Below, piece after piece: positions 35,610 to 43,683 of a stretch of DNA of 64,000 nt. The number at the start of each line of letters is the position of its first letter. Positions within the stretch are counted from its first letter, which is position 1. This DNA comes from Lacticaseibacillus baoqingensis (GTDB taxonomy: Bacteria; Bacillota; Bacilli; Lactobacillales; Lactobacillaceae), in contig NZ_RHOI01000010.1 in assembly GCF_003946165.1 (NCBI RefSeq), positions 35,738-99,737 on the forward strand. The letters are read 5' to 3'. The notes under the pieces are model-generated. The model was not told where the DNA came from and did not search any database. It saw only the letters and a list, made by a program, of their open reading frames with translations. The translations under genes and the position numbers were made by a program.

Positions 35610-36971
35610 ATGAATAAAAAGCGGATCGTCGGCGCTTCATTAGCTGGGGCGTTATTGTTCGTACCGTTTGTGACTAGAACGACGACGGCCTTAGCCGACA
35701 GTTTTTATACGAGTCAAACGAATGCGGAGCGCGCGGATATTACCAATTGGGTAGCCAATTCGTCGACTCAGATCAAAACCAATATCGCCGCGCAACATAT
35801 TGATGTGAATAGTCTCAGCGGCACCCGGTATGTGATCCAGTGGGGGGATACATTATCCGGTATTTCGCAGGCAACAGGTATTTCTGTCGCGAAATTAGCT
35901 TATGACAACCACATCCAAAACATCGACTTGATCTATGCAGGGGATGTGTTGATCTTGAACCGTGACGGCGTGGTGCCAACCGATTGGCATTATGAAGGGG
36001 ATGGCACGCATGTTGCCTATACCCAAGTCACGATCAACAGTTACACCGATAATAGCGACCACTCTGTCCATATCGATAATTCTCCGGTCACGATCAAACA
36101 ACATGCTGAAGCCACGCAAGTCAATAACACCACCGAGTATGTTTCACCGAAAGACAATGGTTCTGAAACTGCCAGTGCCGCGGATACGACTAGTGAATCC
36201 AGCAGTGATGACAGCAGCACCACTAGTGCAACAACATTGTCTGAGGATGACTTTGAATCCGCTGTTCAAAGTGAACTGGCAGACAAGCTGGGACTATCTG
36301 GGGATAAAGCGGACCAGTTGAGCGTTGACTTCACCGCTAAAGACGATAGCGATGACAGCTCGGCTGATACTGCCAGTGACGATTCTGATTCCAGCAGCGC
36401 TTCTAGCGATGAAGACACGACCAGTGATGACTCGGATACTAGCGATGAAGACACCACCAGTGATGACTCGGATACTAGCGACGAAGATACGACCAGTGAT
36501 GACTCGGATACTAGCGACGAAGATACCACCAGTGATGACTCGGATACCAGCGATGAAGACACCACCAGTGACGACTCCGATGCGGATACCTTGTATTCAG
36601 ATGATCAGACAGTCACGTTAAGCAGCGATGCACTGACGAAAAAGAATGCGGTCAAGTTAGCTGACAAGGTTTACGACCAGCTTGATACTGACAGCAAGCT
36701 CAGTGACTTAGATAGTGCTGATGAAATCGATGTCACGATCACTCAAGACGGGTCCGATTTTGATTTCAATGTGTCTACCAACAGTGACGATGCTGACGCA
36801 GACAGCAGCTCAGATGATGCAGATAGCAGTGATGAAGATACGGATACCAGCGACGACAGCAGCACTGATGATTCAGATTCTGATTCTGACTATGATGATA
36901 CCGGTGATGAAGATACCGATGACAGCTATAGCGACACGACATCTGATGATACGACAGAAGAGGATTACTAA
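35610..36971 (+). CDS. Secreted LysM protein with acidic Ser-Asp repeat region
   Basis: A 453-residue exported protein: signal peptide (1-32, cleavage near ALADS), a helical N-terminal segment, one LysM domain (about 73-117; YVIQWGDTLSGISQATG...IYAGDVLIL) for peptidoglycan binding, then long Ser/Asp/Thr stretches. Five tandem 12-residue units of the type DEDTTSDDSDTS correspond to a 36-base DNA repeat at 36408-36587. There is no LPxTG or membrane anchor; LysM alone would hold it to the wall. The ATG at 35610 has GGAGG eight bases before it. The next gene starts two bases after its stop. Its role is unknown. Confidence 0.85.
   Translation: MNKKRIVGASLAGALLFVPFVTRTTTALADSFYTSQTNAERADITNWVANSSTQIKTNIAAQHIDVNSLSGTRYVIQWGDTLSGISQATGISVAKLAYDNHIQNIDLIYAGDVLILNRDGVVPTDWHYEGDGTHVAYTQVTINSYTDNSDHSVHIDNSPVTIKQHAEATQVNNTTEYVSPKDNGSETASAADTTSESSSDDSSTTSATTLSEDDFESAVQSELADKLGLSGDKADQLSVDFTAKDDSDDSSADTASDDSDSSSASSDEDTTSDDSDTSDEDTTSDDSDTSDEDTTSDDSDTSDEDTTSDDSDTSDEDTTSDDSDADTLYSDDQTVTLSSDALTKKNAVKLADKVYDQLDTDSKLSDLDSADEIDVTITQDGSDFDFNVSTNSDDADADSSSDDADSSDEDTDTSDDSSTDDSDSDSDYDDTGDEDTDDSYSDTTSDDTTEEDY
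36408..36587 (+). repeat. 36-base tandem repeat, five units, in the Ser-Asp region
   Basis: In-frame units starting GATGAAGACAC. Unit sequences differ only at some third positions, so copy number could change by slippage without breaking the frame. Confidence 0.85.
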
Positions 36972-36973
36972 GC

Positions 36974-37444
36974 ATGCATAAGAAAAGATGGACGATCGTT
37001 GGCTTGATCATCGTGCTGATCCTTGCCATCGGTGGCGGCGGATATTGGTACGTCAGTCATGCAGCAGCCAAAAAAATTCCGGGCAACACGTTCCGGTATC
37101 AAAGTGTCTCTAAAGATAAGACCCTATACGTGACGTTTGCGACTACTGGTGACAAGGCCGTGGTCAATCCCGATCGTAATACCGCATTGACTGCCGCTAA
37201 CAGCCAAGCAGATTTTGATAAAGCTTACGCTGCCCAATCTAAAGACGCGACTTGGAATTATAGTGTTAGCGCCAATTCGTTGACTTTAGCTAAGGCAGAT
37301 AAAGACGGTCAAGTCTCACAGTGGCAATACAATGGGATCTTGACGTTGGGCAAAAAGCTCACTTCCCACAGTTTTACTTATCAAATCGCCAAAGCCGGCC
37401 AAGGTCAAGCAAAGACCAAGACCACGTTTGAACAGATCAACTAA
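36974..37444 (+). CDS. Small membrane-anchored extracellular protein of unknown function
   Basis: A 156-residue protein: basic start MHKKRW, one membrane helix (TIVGLIIVLILAIGGGGYWYV) and an extracellular domain of about 120 residues with no cysteine and no motif I recognise. It starts two bases after the LysM gene stop and is surely co-transcribed. Similar short anchored proteins with DKTLYVTFA and WNYSVSANSLTL patterns occur in lactobacilli without known function. It may assist or accompany the LysM protein at the surface. Confidence 0.75.
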   Translation: MHKKRWTIVGLIIVLILAIGGGGYWYVSHAAAKKIPGNTFRYQSVSKDKTLYVTFATTGDKAVVNPDRNTALTAANSQADFDKAYAAQSKDATWNYSVSANSLTLAKADKDGQVSQWQYNGILTLGKKLTSHSFTYQIAKAGQGQAKTKTTFEQIN

Positions 37445-37480
37445 AAGTGATTTGCCGGCTGCGACCCGCAAATGAGGCCC

Positions 37481-37513
37481 AAAAAAGACGTTGTCAACTG
37501 GCAACGTCTTTTT
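37481..37513. terminator. Terminator of the LysM operon
   Basis: AAAAAAGACGTTG and CAACGTCTTTTT form a stem with A and T tails, usable from both strands. Confidence 0.85.
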
Positions 37514-37592
37514 GGTGTTTGGATCTGTCAATGATGTGACCGGCCCAAGGGTCATATTGCAACCCGCCGGTCGGCAGAGCCTTTTTTAGGGC

Positions 37593-38807
37593 TTAATAGC
37601 ATTCGCGATAAAGTTGGGCTTTAAGCACGGCGATCCCGCGTTCTAGATCCTCGGGCGCCGTGTATTCTGCGGGTGAATGGCTGATCCCGTCGCGGCTTGG
37701 GACGAATAACATCGCCGTTTTCGTTTTGCGATTCATGATTTGGGTGTCGTGACCAGCACCAGATGGCATTACCTGATAGCGATAGCCTTTTGCTTCGCAG
37801 ATCTCAGCGAATTGATGCTGCAAGCGTTCATCCATGACCACTTCTGGGTAAGGCTCCATCAACGAGTCGACATAGCCGCTGACCGTGGTCAAAGCGGCGA
37901 TCTGTTCGTTGAGCTTAGCTTCAAAATCGTCCACGACGGCTTTTTTAGGATGACGGACATCAATTGAGAAAACGACTTGGCTCGGGATCGCATTGGATGC
38001 ACCAGGCTCGACCGTCAGGCTGCCGACGGTGAAGACGAGCGGTTCGCCTACTGCTTTGGCGTAGTCATCTAAAGCTGTGATCATGCGGGCTGCGGCTTTC
38101 ATCGGATCTTTGCGCAGATGTTGCGGGGTAGTGCCGGCGTGATTGGCTTGGCCGGTCAAGGTCACATTGAAGCGCTTGAGCTCACAAATGCTCGAAACCA
38201 CGCCTAATTGGATGCCAGTTGTTGCCAAGACTGGGCCTTGTTCGATATGCAACTCAAACCATTCGCTTGGCAGAGGTTGATCTTGACGCGTCACAAACGC
38301 AGGCAAAGCCGCGATCGCATGCGCTCGGGCTTGACCGAAAGTAATGCCGTCAGCGTCTTTGATATCTGGGTCGGTTTCGGCGACTTGGGCATAATGCTTG
38401 GAACCTGAAAAAGTGGTCGGAAAACGCGCGGCATCTTCTTCACTGATGGCCACAGCGGTCATGGTTTTCTTGGGCTGACCATATTCAGCATACAGATCAG
38501 TAATCGCCAAATAGGCAGCAGCCACCCCATAAGCGCCGTCGTAGCGGCCGCCGTTGACCACGGAGTCGATGTGTGAGCCTGCAGCGACGATCTCAGTCGA
38601 TTCGCTTCCTGGGTAACTCATAAACGTTGTCCCATTAGCATCAACGCTCACGTCCATGTGCTTGCCTTGGGCTTCTTTTTGCAACCAAGAGACAGCGGCG
38701 ATCCAAGCGTCGGTGTACACCGGCCGCGTGACCCCAGTTTCACCAGTTTTACCGAATTGTCCTAAACGAGCGAGAAAATCACTTGCTGCTTCACGTGTTT
38801 CTGTCAT
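37593..38807 (-). CDS. M20-family amidohydrolase (N-carbamoyl-amino acid / allantoate hydrolase type)
   Basis: A 404-residue metalloenzyme with the binuclear site typical of the hydantoinase/carbamoylase subfamily: GSHIDSV (about 77-83), DGAYGV (about 89), AISEEDAARF (Glu about 122), ELHIEQGP (His about 186) and the late GAGHDTQIM (His about 357). A dimerisation domain lies between about 205 and 320. AGGAGG precedes the ATG. Members cleave N-carbamoyl-L-amino acids, allantoate or ureido compounds. No purine or hydantoin genes are adjacent, so the substrate is open. It is monocistronic. Confidence 0.87.
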   Translation of the reverse strand: MTETREAASDFLARLGQFGKTGETGVTRPVYTDAWIAAVSWLQKEAQGKHMDVSVDANGTTFMSYPGSESTEIVAAGSHIDSVVNGGRYDGAYGVAAAYLAITDLYAEYGQPKKTMTAVAISEEDAARFPTTFSGSKHYAQVAETDPDIKDADGITFGQARAHAIAALPAFVTRQDQPLPSEWFELHIEQGPVLATTGIQLGVVSSICELKRFNVTLTGQANHAGTTPQHLRKDPMKAAARMITALDDYAKAVGEPLVFTVGSLTVEPGASNAIPSQVVFSIDVRHPKKAVVDDFEAKLNEQIAALTTVSGYVDSLMEPYPEVVMDERLQHQFAEICEAKGYRYQVMPSGAGHDTQIMNRKTKTAMLFVPSRDGISHSPAEYTAPEDLERGIAVLKAQLYRECY

Positions 38808-38946
38808 CTAAAATCCTCCTGAGCCAAAAATGGCATTTTGATGACAATACACTTAAAGCTCTCAAAAGTCAATTGGCAGGCGGGCTCGAGTATCTTGATG
38901 GGTGCTGTAATGGTTGGAATCACAAGGCTGCTGCCGGGCCAAAGAA

Positions 38947-39840
38947 TCAAGCGCGTCGGCGGAACTGCCATAATCTGCGCAATCCGACTTGCATCAGCAG
39001 CAAGGCGAAGATGATCAAGCTGCCGCCGATCAATAAGTCTTTGGTGAAGGGTTCAAACCCGAAAGCGACTGAAAAGACACTGCCAAACATGGACTCTGTC
39101 ATTAAGATCAACCCAGCGGGGGTGGGATCAGTGAAACGCTGGCCGACAACTTGGAGGGTTTGGGCGCCAAAGCTGGAGACGATCCCCAGTGCGATCACCG
39201 GCCATAGACCTGCTTGCCAATCGATGGCAGCAAAAGTTTGCTGTTCGAACAATAAGGTATATATAGCGCCGCCAACGCCTTGCACGATGCCTAACATGAA
39301 TGCAATGATCCACGGACTTGAATCGGTGACGCTGCCAAAATACACGATCTGCAAGGCATAAAAAAGCGCCGACAAGATCGTTAAGGCATCACCGACATGC
39401 AGTGCCAAGCCGTGGGAAAAGACACCAGTCAAAAACGCCATCCCGAGCATACAGATCATGATCGCCAGATAGCTTTTGGGTTCGGGCCGCCGGTGAAACA
39501 GCAGCCAGACAATAAAGGGCACCAAGACGACATAGATCGCGGTCAAGAAGGCATTGTTTGCCGGAGTCGTATACATGAGGCCAATGGTTTGCAGCTGGTA
39601 GCCTAAGAAATTGATGCCGCCAGCAATCAATCCGACGCGCAAGTCGGCTTTTGTCATGTGATTGATCGCACGATGAAAGAATAAATAAGCCAAGCCGGCA
39701 TAGATGAAACCGCGGATCGCATTGATCAATCCCGCATGCATGCCGGCATTAGTGGCTAGTTTAGAAAGCAGATAACCGGCCCCCCAGATCACTGCTGCGC
39801 TGAGCAACATCAAGTTGGCGCGCGTTTTTGAAATAGACAT
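38947..39840 (-). CDS. EamA/DMT-family transporter
   Basis: A 297-residue membrane protein with ten predicted helices in two EamA repeats (AAVIWGAGYLLSKLATNAG at the start; VIALGIVSSFGAQTLQVVGQRFTDPTPAGLILMTES in the second half). Family members export amino acids or metabolites. The ATG at 39840 is chosen because GGGGGGG sits six bases upstream. It is probably a separate transcript from the amidohydrolase downstream of it, with 139 featureless bases between. Substrate unknown. Confidence 0.88.
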   Translation of the reverse strand: MSISKTRANLMLLSAAVIWGAGYLLSKLATNAGMHAGLINAIRGFIYAGLAYLFFHRAINHMTKADLRVGLIAGGINFLGYQLQTIGLMYTTPANNAFLTAIYVVLVPFIVWLLFHRRPEPKSYLAIMICMLGMAFLTGVFSHGLALHVGDALTILSALFYALQIVYFGSVTDSSPWIIAFMLGIVQGVGGAIYTLLFEQQTFAAIDWQAGLWPVIALGIVSSFGAQTLQVVGQRFTDPTPAGLILMTESMFGSVFSVAFGFEPFTKDLLIGGSLIIFALLLMQVGLRRLWQFRRRA

Positions 39841-39977
39841 CTTCAACCCCCCCAGTCAATCCAATGTAACACGTTTAACTGGTACCGTAAAAAATAATCA
39901 TGGGTTCGCTTTGATTTTATGAGATTTTAGTGAAAACTCTAGTATAATAGTGAATAAGTCAGAAGGAGGGACGACTC

Positions 39978-40727
39978 ATCGACACACTCATCAAGTTATA
40001 TGCGCCGTTTTTTGAGGCGGCAGATTGGCACGCCGCGATCATGACTGGTTCAGGACTGATGACGATTCTCACCCTGGCCATATTGGAATGTTTATTGTCA
40101 GTTGATAACGCCGTGGTGTTGGCGGCACAAACCGCGACCTTAGGCGATCCCAAAAAAGAGCGCTCGGCGCTGATGTGGGGATTGTGGGGGTCATACATAT
40201 TTCGGTTTATCGCGATCGGGTTGGGCAGTTATTTGATCAAGTTTTGGGGGATCAAGGCCCTTGGCTCGGCATACCTATTATATATGGCGGTACACTTTTT
40301 CTATGAACAACATCAGCCGCAAACCGCACATGATGAAACGCCTGTGACAAAGCCGCATTCTTTTTGGGGAACAGTGGCGGCGATCGTGCTTTTGGATATT
40401 GTGTTTTCCATTGATTCGATCTTAACGGCGCTGGCTTTAGACAATAATCCGGTTATCGTCTTATTAGGCGGGATGATCGGGATCTTAGCGATGCGGTTTG
40501 TCGCCCAAATGATGATCGCATTGTTAGCGCGGATCCCAGAGCTATTGACGATGGCCTATGTGTTGATCGGCTTTATCGCGATCAAACTCGGGTTGAGTTT
40601 GCCAATGATCGATATCGAAGTGTCGAATACCTTCTTTTCGATCTTTGTGTTATTAGCGTTTGGGTTCACGATCGGCTTACATTATTGGCGACAAAAACAT
40701 ACGCGTGCCGATGAAGAAGAACACTAG
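39978..40727 (+). CDS. TerC family membrane protein, apparent ATC start
   Basis: A polytopic protein of the TerC/YkoY family, linked to metal ion (often manganese) export or metal supply to exported enzymes. The acidic membrane motifs LSVDNAVVLA and VFSIDSILTAL are present. The first ATG (40041) has no ribosome site. In-frame codons upstream encode DTLIKLYAPFFEAADWHAA, which looks like a genuine N-terminus, and AGAAGGAGGG (39961-39970) is seven bases before ATC at 39978. I therefore start it at ATC (249 residues). TATAAT at 39943-39948 fits as -10. A point change of ATG to ATC or a sequence error are alternatives. Confidence 0.85.
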   Translation: MDTLIKLYAPFFEAADWHAAIMTGSGLMTILTLAILECLLSVDNAVVLAAQTATLGDPKKERSALMWGLWGSYIFRFIAIGLGSYLIKFWGIKALGSAYLLYMAVHFFYEQHQPQTAHDETPVTKPHSFWGTVAAIVLLDIVFSIDSILTALALDNNPVIVLLGGMIGILAMRFVAQMMIALLARIPELLTMAYVLIGFIAIKLGLSLPMIDIEVSNTFFSIFVLLAFGFTIGLHYWRQKHTRADEEEH

Positions 40728-40744
40728 GTATGGGAACAAAATAG

Positions 40745-40793
40745 CGGCTTTGCTCAGGACTTGATCACTTGGTCTCAGGCAAAGCCGTTTTTT
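40745..40793 (+). terminator. Terminator after terC
   Basis: CGGCTTTGC (40745-40753) and GCAAAGCCG (40779-40787), then six T. Confidence 0.8.
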
Positions 40794-40803
40794 GTGCGGT
40801 GCA

Positions 40804-40851
40804 AAAGCCCTCAGCACGGGTGATCGATCAACCACCCGTGCTGAGGGCTTT
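40804..40851. terminator. Perfect hairpin at the 3' side of the Dyp peroxidase gene
   Basis: A 19-pair perfect stem (40804-40822 with 40833-40851), AAAGCCCTCAGCACGGGTG and complement, directly downstream of the minus-strand peroxidase stop. Confidence 0.85.
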
Positions 40852-40864
40852 AAAGGCACTCGTG

Positions 40865-41809
40865 TTAGAGCGCTTCGCCGTCAGCGATTTTGGCTAACAC
40901 GCTTAAAGAAGGGATGAAGAAGACTTCGCCGCTGATCGGCGTTGAAAAGTCTAATAAGCGGTCAGACTTCGTGAACATCCCGGACAGCATGCGCTTGGTC
41001 ACGTCCCAATGACGGGCGTAGCCGATAAAGTAAGTCCCGTTTTCGCCTTCAGCAGGGTTCGCGAAAGGCACATTCATGCGCACGATCTTGTGCTCGACCC
41101 CGTCGTGGTTGTCTTGGGAGACGATGTTGTGAGCGTTAGGCGCTTTTTGGTCGTCATCCAGCTCGACGTCATTGAACTTCTTGCGGCCGATCGCTTGTTC
41201 TTGTTGTTCGACTTTGAGTTTGTTCCATGCGGTCATGTTGTGTAAGTATTTTTGCGCGAAGGCATATGAACCATTGATGAATGCGGGATCTTCATCACCG
41301 ACTAAAGCATAATCAGGGGTATCTAAGGCGCTGGGATTTTCCGTACCATCCACAAAACCGATGATGGCGCGCCCTTCAAAATATCTAAACCCATGAGTTT
41401 CATCCAAGACATTGACGTGATCACGGATGCGATCCATCACCATGGACATAAATTCAAATGGTACCGCAGAGTTTTTAGCGCGAATATGGAAAAACAAGTC
41501 TGCAGGTGTGGCTGGGGCAGTGTATTTAGGCCCGGTGATCGGGGTGAATTCTTCCAACTCAGCCGGCCGCTTTTGCTCGGCAAACAAGTAGTCCCAGGCT
41601 TTGCGCGAAAAGCCGAATGCAACGGCCAAGCCCGCTTCCGGGTAACGCACGTTCAGCGAATTCGAGAAGGCAGGAATATGTTCCGCGAGGTCTTGGATCG
41701 CCTCCAGATCCGCCGCGTGATCTTGGCGCTTGAGGTCCATAGTGGTGAAAATGATGTTATCGCCGGCGTCTTTGTATACGGATTGGACGTCTTTTAAGTC
41801 GATTGGCAA
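40865..41809 (-). CDS. Dyp-type heme peroxidase
   Basis: A 314-residue two-domain ferredoxin-like-fold peroxidase. The distal motif GFVDGTENP (about residues 150-158) with catalytic Asp, and the proximal heme-ligand His in GVEHKIVRMN (about 225-234) are present; no Tat or lipoprotein signal, so it is cytosolic. Dyp enzymes oxidise diverse substrates with H2O2; lactobacilli do not make heme but can take it up. A PerR-type box covers the expected start site, so peroxide induction is likely. It is monocistronic. Confidence 0.93.
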   Translation of the reverse strand: MPIDLKDVQSVYKDAGDNIIFTTMDLKRQDHAADLEAIQDLAEHIPAFSNSLNVRYPEAGLAVAFGFSRKAWDYLFAEQKRPAELEEFTPITGPKYTAPATPADLFFHIRAKNSAVPFEFMSMVMDRIRDHVNVLDETHGFRYFEGRAIIGFVDGTENPSALDTPDYALVGDEDPAFINGSYAFAQKYLHNMTAWNKLKVEQQEQAIGRKKFNDVELDDDQKAPNAHNIVSQDNHDGVEHKIVRMNVPFANPAEGENGTYFIGYARHWDVTKRMLSGMFTKSDRLLDFSTPISGEVFFIPSLSVLAKIADGEAL

Positions 41810-41830
41810 AATGACTCCCCCTTTAGCAGA

Positions 41831-41851
41831 TGAGAATAATTCTAAATTGTA
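41831..41851 (-). promoter_or_regulatory. PerR/Fur-type box and -10 of the peroxidase gene
   Basis: On the minus strand TACAAT (41851-41846) is followed by TTAGAATTATTCTCA (41845-41831), a 7-1-7 dyad matching the PerR consensus TTATAATNATTATAA at 11 of 14 defined positions. Confidence 0.55.
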
Positions 41852-42109
41852 CGCCTCGATTGTAGCATTGATCGCGCCTTAGCGAAACTGCATTCGTTAC
41901 CGCCGGGCTTCATTATAAATCAGGTGAACAAAATTCATGTAACTCTTAATAAATTTCATATTGATCATGCAAGCCTGTTGTCGCGCGGCTGGCGCCACTT
42001 TTGGCGGTGGATGGCAGTTGCCAGCGGCGGTTAGCGAAAGCTAAGATAGATGGCAGTGACATGGTTCGGTAAACGAAGCATGTAATCTGGATGAACGGGA
42101 GACAAGTGC
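41852..42109. other. Intergenic region ahead of the amino acid permease
   Basis: Most of this stretch shows no ORF or strong structure. A GGCGCCACTTTTGGCGG / CAGTTGCCAGCGG segment near 41990-42030 has short inverted matches but no clear terminator. The permease promoter was not identified. GGGAG lies just before its ATG. Confidence 0.4.
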
Positions 42110-43501
42110 ATGGCAGAGCAGCAAAACGCAGACGGAACCAAACGTGAATTGACCAAGCGGCATGTCCAAATGATCGCTCTTGGCGGGACGATCGGTACGG
42201 GGCTATTTCTTGGCGCCAGCAATTCGATCATGAAAACCGGTCCTTCGATCCTTTTAGTTTACTTGGTGTTAGGGATCATCTTCTTCTTGATGATGCGCGG
42301 CATCGGTGAGCTGATGTATCACGACCCTGATAAGCACACGTTTATCTCTTTCATTGGGAAGTATTTAGGCGATCAAGTAGGGTATTTCGCGGGCTGGACT
42401 TACTGGTTGGGCATCATTTTTGTCGCGATGGCAGAATTGACTGCGGTTTCCAAGTATGTGCAGTATTGGTTCCCAAGTTGGTATACTTGGGCGATCCAAC
42501 TCGGTGTGTTGGCGATTTTGGTGGCGATCAACTTGATCGCTGTCGGTTTGTTTGGCGAAGCAGAGTTCTGGTTTGCAATGATCAAGATCACGGCCATCGT
42601 GGTGATGATCTTGGTCGGAGGCTTCATGGTTTTCACCAACTACAAGACGCCGATCGGTCATGCCAGCTTGGGTAATATCACGACCCATTTTGCCATGTTC
42701 CCTAACGGCTTTATGAGTTTTGTCGCGGCGTTTCCAATGGTGTTCTTTGCGTTTCAAGGAATGGAATTCATTGGCATCACTACGAGTGAAACAAAGAACC
42801 CGCGCAAGGTTTTGCCTAAGGTGATCAATGAGATCATCTACCGGGTGTTGATCTTTTACATCGGCGCCATCGCGGTGATCATGGCGATCTACCCATGGAA
42901 CAGCTTGGATCCGACGCAAAGTCCTTTCGTGCAAGTCTTCCAATTGGCAGGACTCAAAGCAGCCGCGGCTGTGATCAACTTCGTGGTTTTGACTGCGGCA
43001 GCATCGGCTTTGAATTCCTATATGTATTCTGCAGGCCGGCATTTTTATCAGCTGGCTTTGGATACCGATGCAAAGTTCATGCGGCATTTTCGCAAGATCT
43101 CCAAAACCGGCGTGCCGGCTCGCGGCATTTTATTTTCGGCCGCGCTGGTCTTGATCGGCCCGATCTTGAATTCCTTGCCGCAGATCTCTAATGCCTTTAC
43201 CTTTATTGCCAGCGTGTCTAGTGATTTGTATATCATCGTGTACTTACTGACGATGATGGCGCACCGCAAGTATCGCCAGTCGCAAGACTTCGAGCCAGAC
43301 GGGTTTTTGATGCCGGCGTATAAGTTTACCAGTCCGTTAGTGATCGGCTTTTTCATTGCGATTTATTTAAGCCTCTTTATTACCGGTGATGGCATTTGGC
43401 CGGCATTAGGCGGGTTGATCTGGACGGTGGGCTTCATGACCATCATCAAGTTAACGACACGCAAGCAAGGAATCGAAGCTGGCGTGGATATCAATGATTG
43501 A
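42110..43501 (+). CDS. Amino acid permease, APC superfamily
   Basis: A 463-residue, 12-helix importer. The N-terminal LTKRHVQMIALGGTIGTGLFLGA signature of the AAT subfamily is present, followed by the conserved ETKNPRKVLPKVINEIIYRV loop (about residues 225-245). Family members import one or a few amino acids with protons. Sequence alone does not decide the substrate. It is monocistronic, with a good terminator at 43516. Confidence 0.92.
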   Translation: MAEQQNADGTKRELTKRHVQMIALGGTIGTGLFLGASNSIMKTGPSILLVYLVLGIIFFLMMRGIGELMYHDPDKHTFISFIGKYLGDQVGYFAGWTYWLGIIFVAMAELTAVSKYVQYWFPSWYTWAIQLGVLAILVAINLIAVGLFGEAEFWFAMIKITAIVVMILVGGFMVFTNYKTPIGHASLGNITTHFAMFPNGFMSFVAAFPMVFFAFQGMEFIGITTSETKNPRKVLPKVINEIIYRVLIFYIGAIAVIMAIYPWNSLDPTQSPFVQVFQLAGLKAAAAVINFVVLTAAASALNSYMYSAGRHFYQLALDTDAKFMRHFRKISKTGVPARGILFSAALVLIGPILNSLPQISNAFTFIASVSSDLYIIVYLLTMMAHRKYRQSQDFEPDGFLMPAYKFTSPLVIGFFIAIYLSLFITGDGIWPALGGLIWTVGFMTIIKLTTRKQGIEAGVDIND

Positions 43502-43515
43502 AAATGAATTTAGTG

Positions 43516-43547
43516 GTCAAGCTGTGACAGCAGCTTGACTTTTTTTG
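43516..43547 (+). terminator. Terminator of the amino acid permease gene
   Basis: GTCAAGCTG and CAGCTTGAC with seven T following. Confidence 0.88.
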
Positions 43548-43683
43548 CGCTTTTTCCCGGTATGAGGCGATTCGCCAATTTTGACAAACAATTTATATAT
43601 AAAGATGACTTAAAAGTTTTTTTATAGACTTTATACTAAAGCTTAGATAGTCCGTCGTGGCACTGATCAAAGGGGGCAGCACA

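Noticed and set aside
36266..36621. ORFs in other frames over the Ser-Asp repeat (Ser/Val/Leu-rich and Thr/Met/Ile-rich)
   Set aside because: They are shadows of the tandem repeat encoding the LysM protein.
40041..40043. ATG at 40041 as the TerC start
   Set aside because: There is no Shine-Dalgarno upstream, and the preceding in-frame codons read as a natural N-terminus behind a strong ribosome site.
42365..43087. 240-codon minus-strand ORF inside the amino acid permease gene
   Set aside because: It is His/Asp/Arg-rich antisense sequence of membrane helices, a typical shadow.
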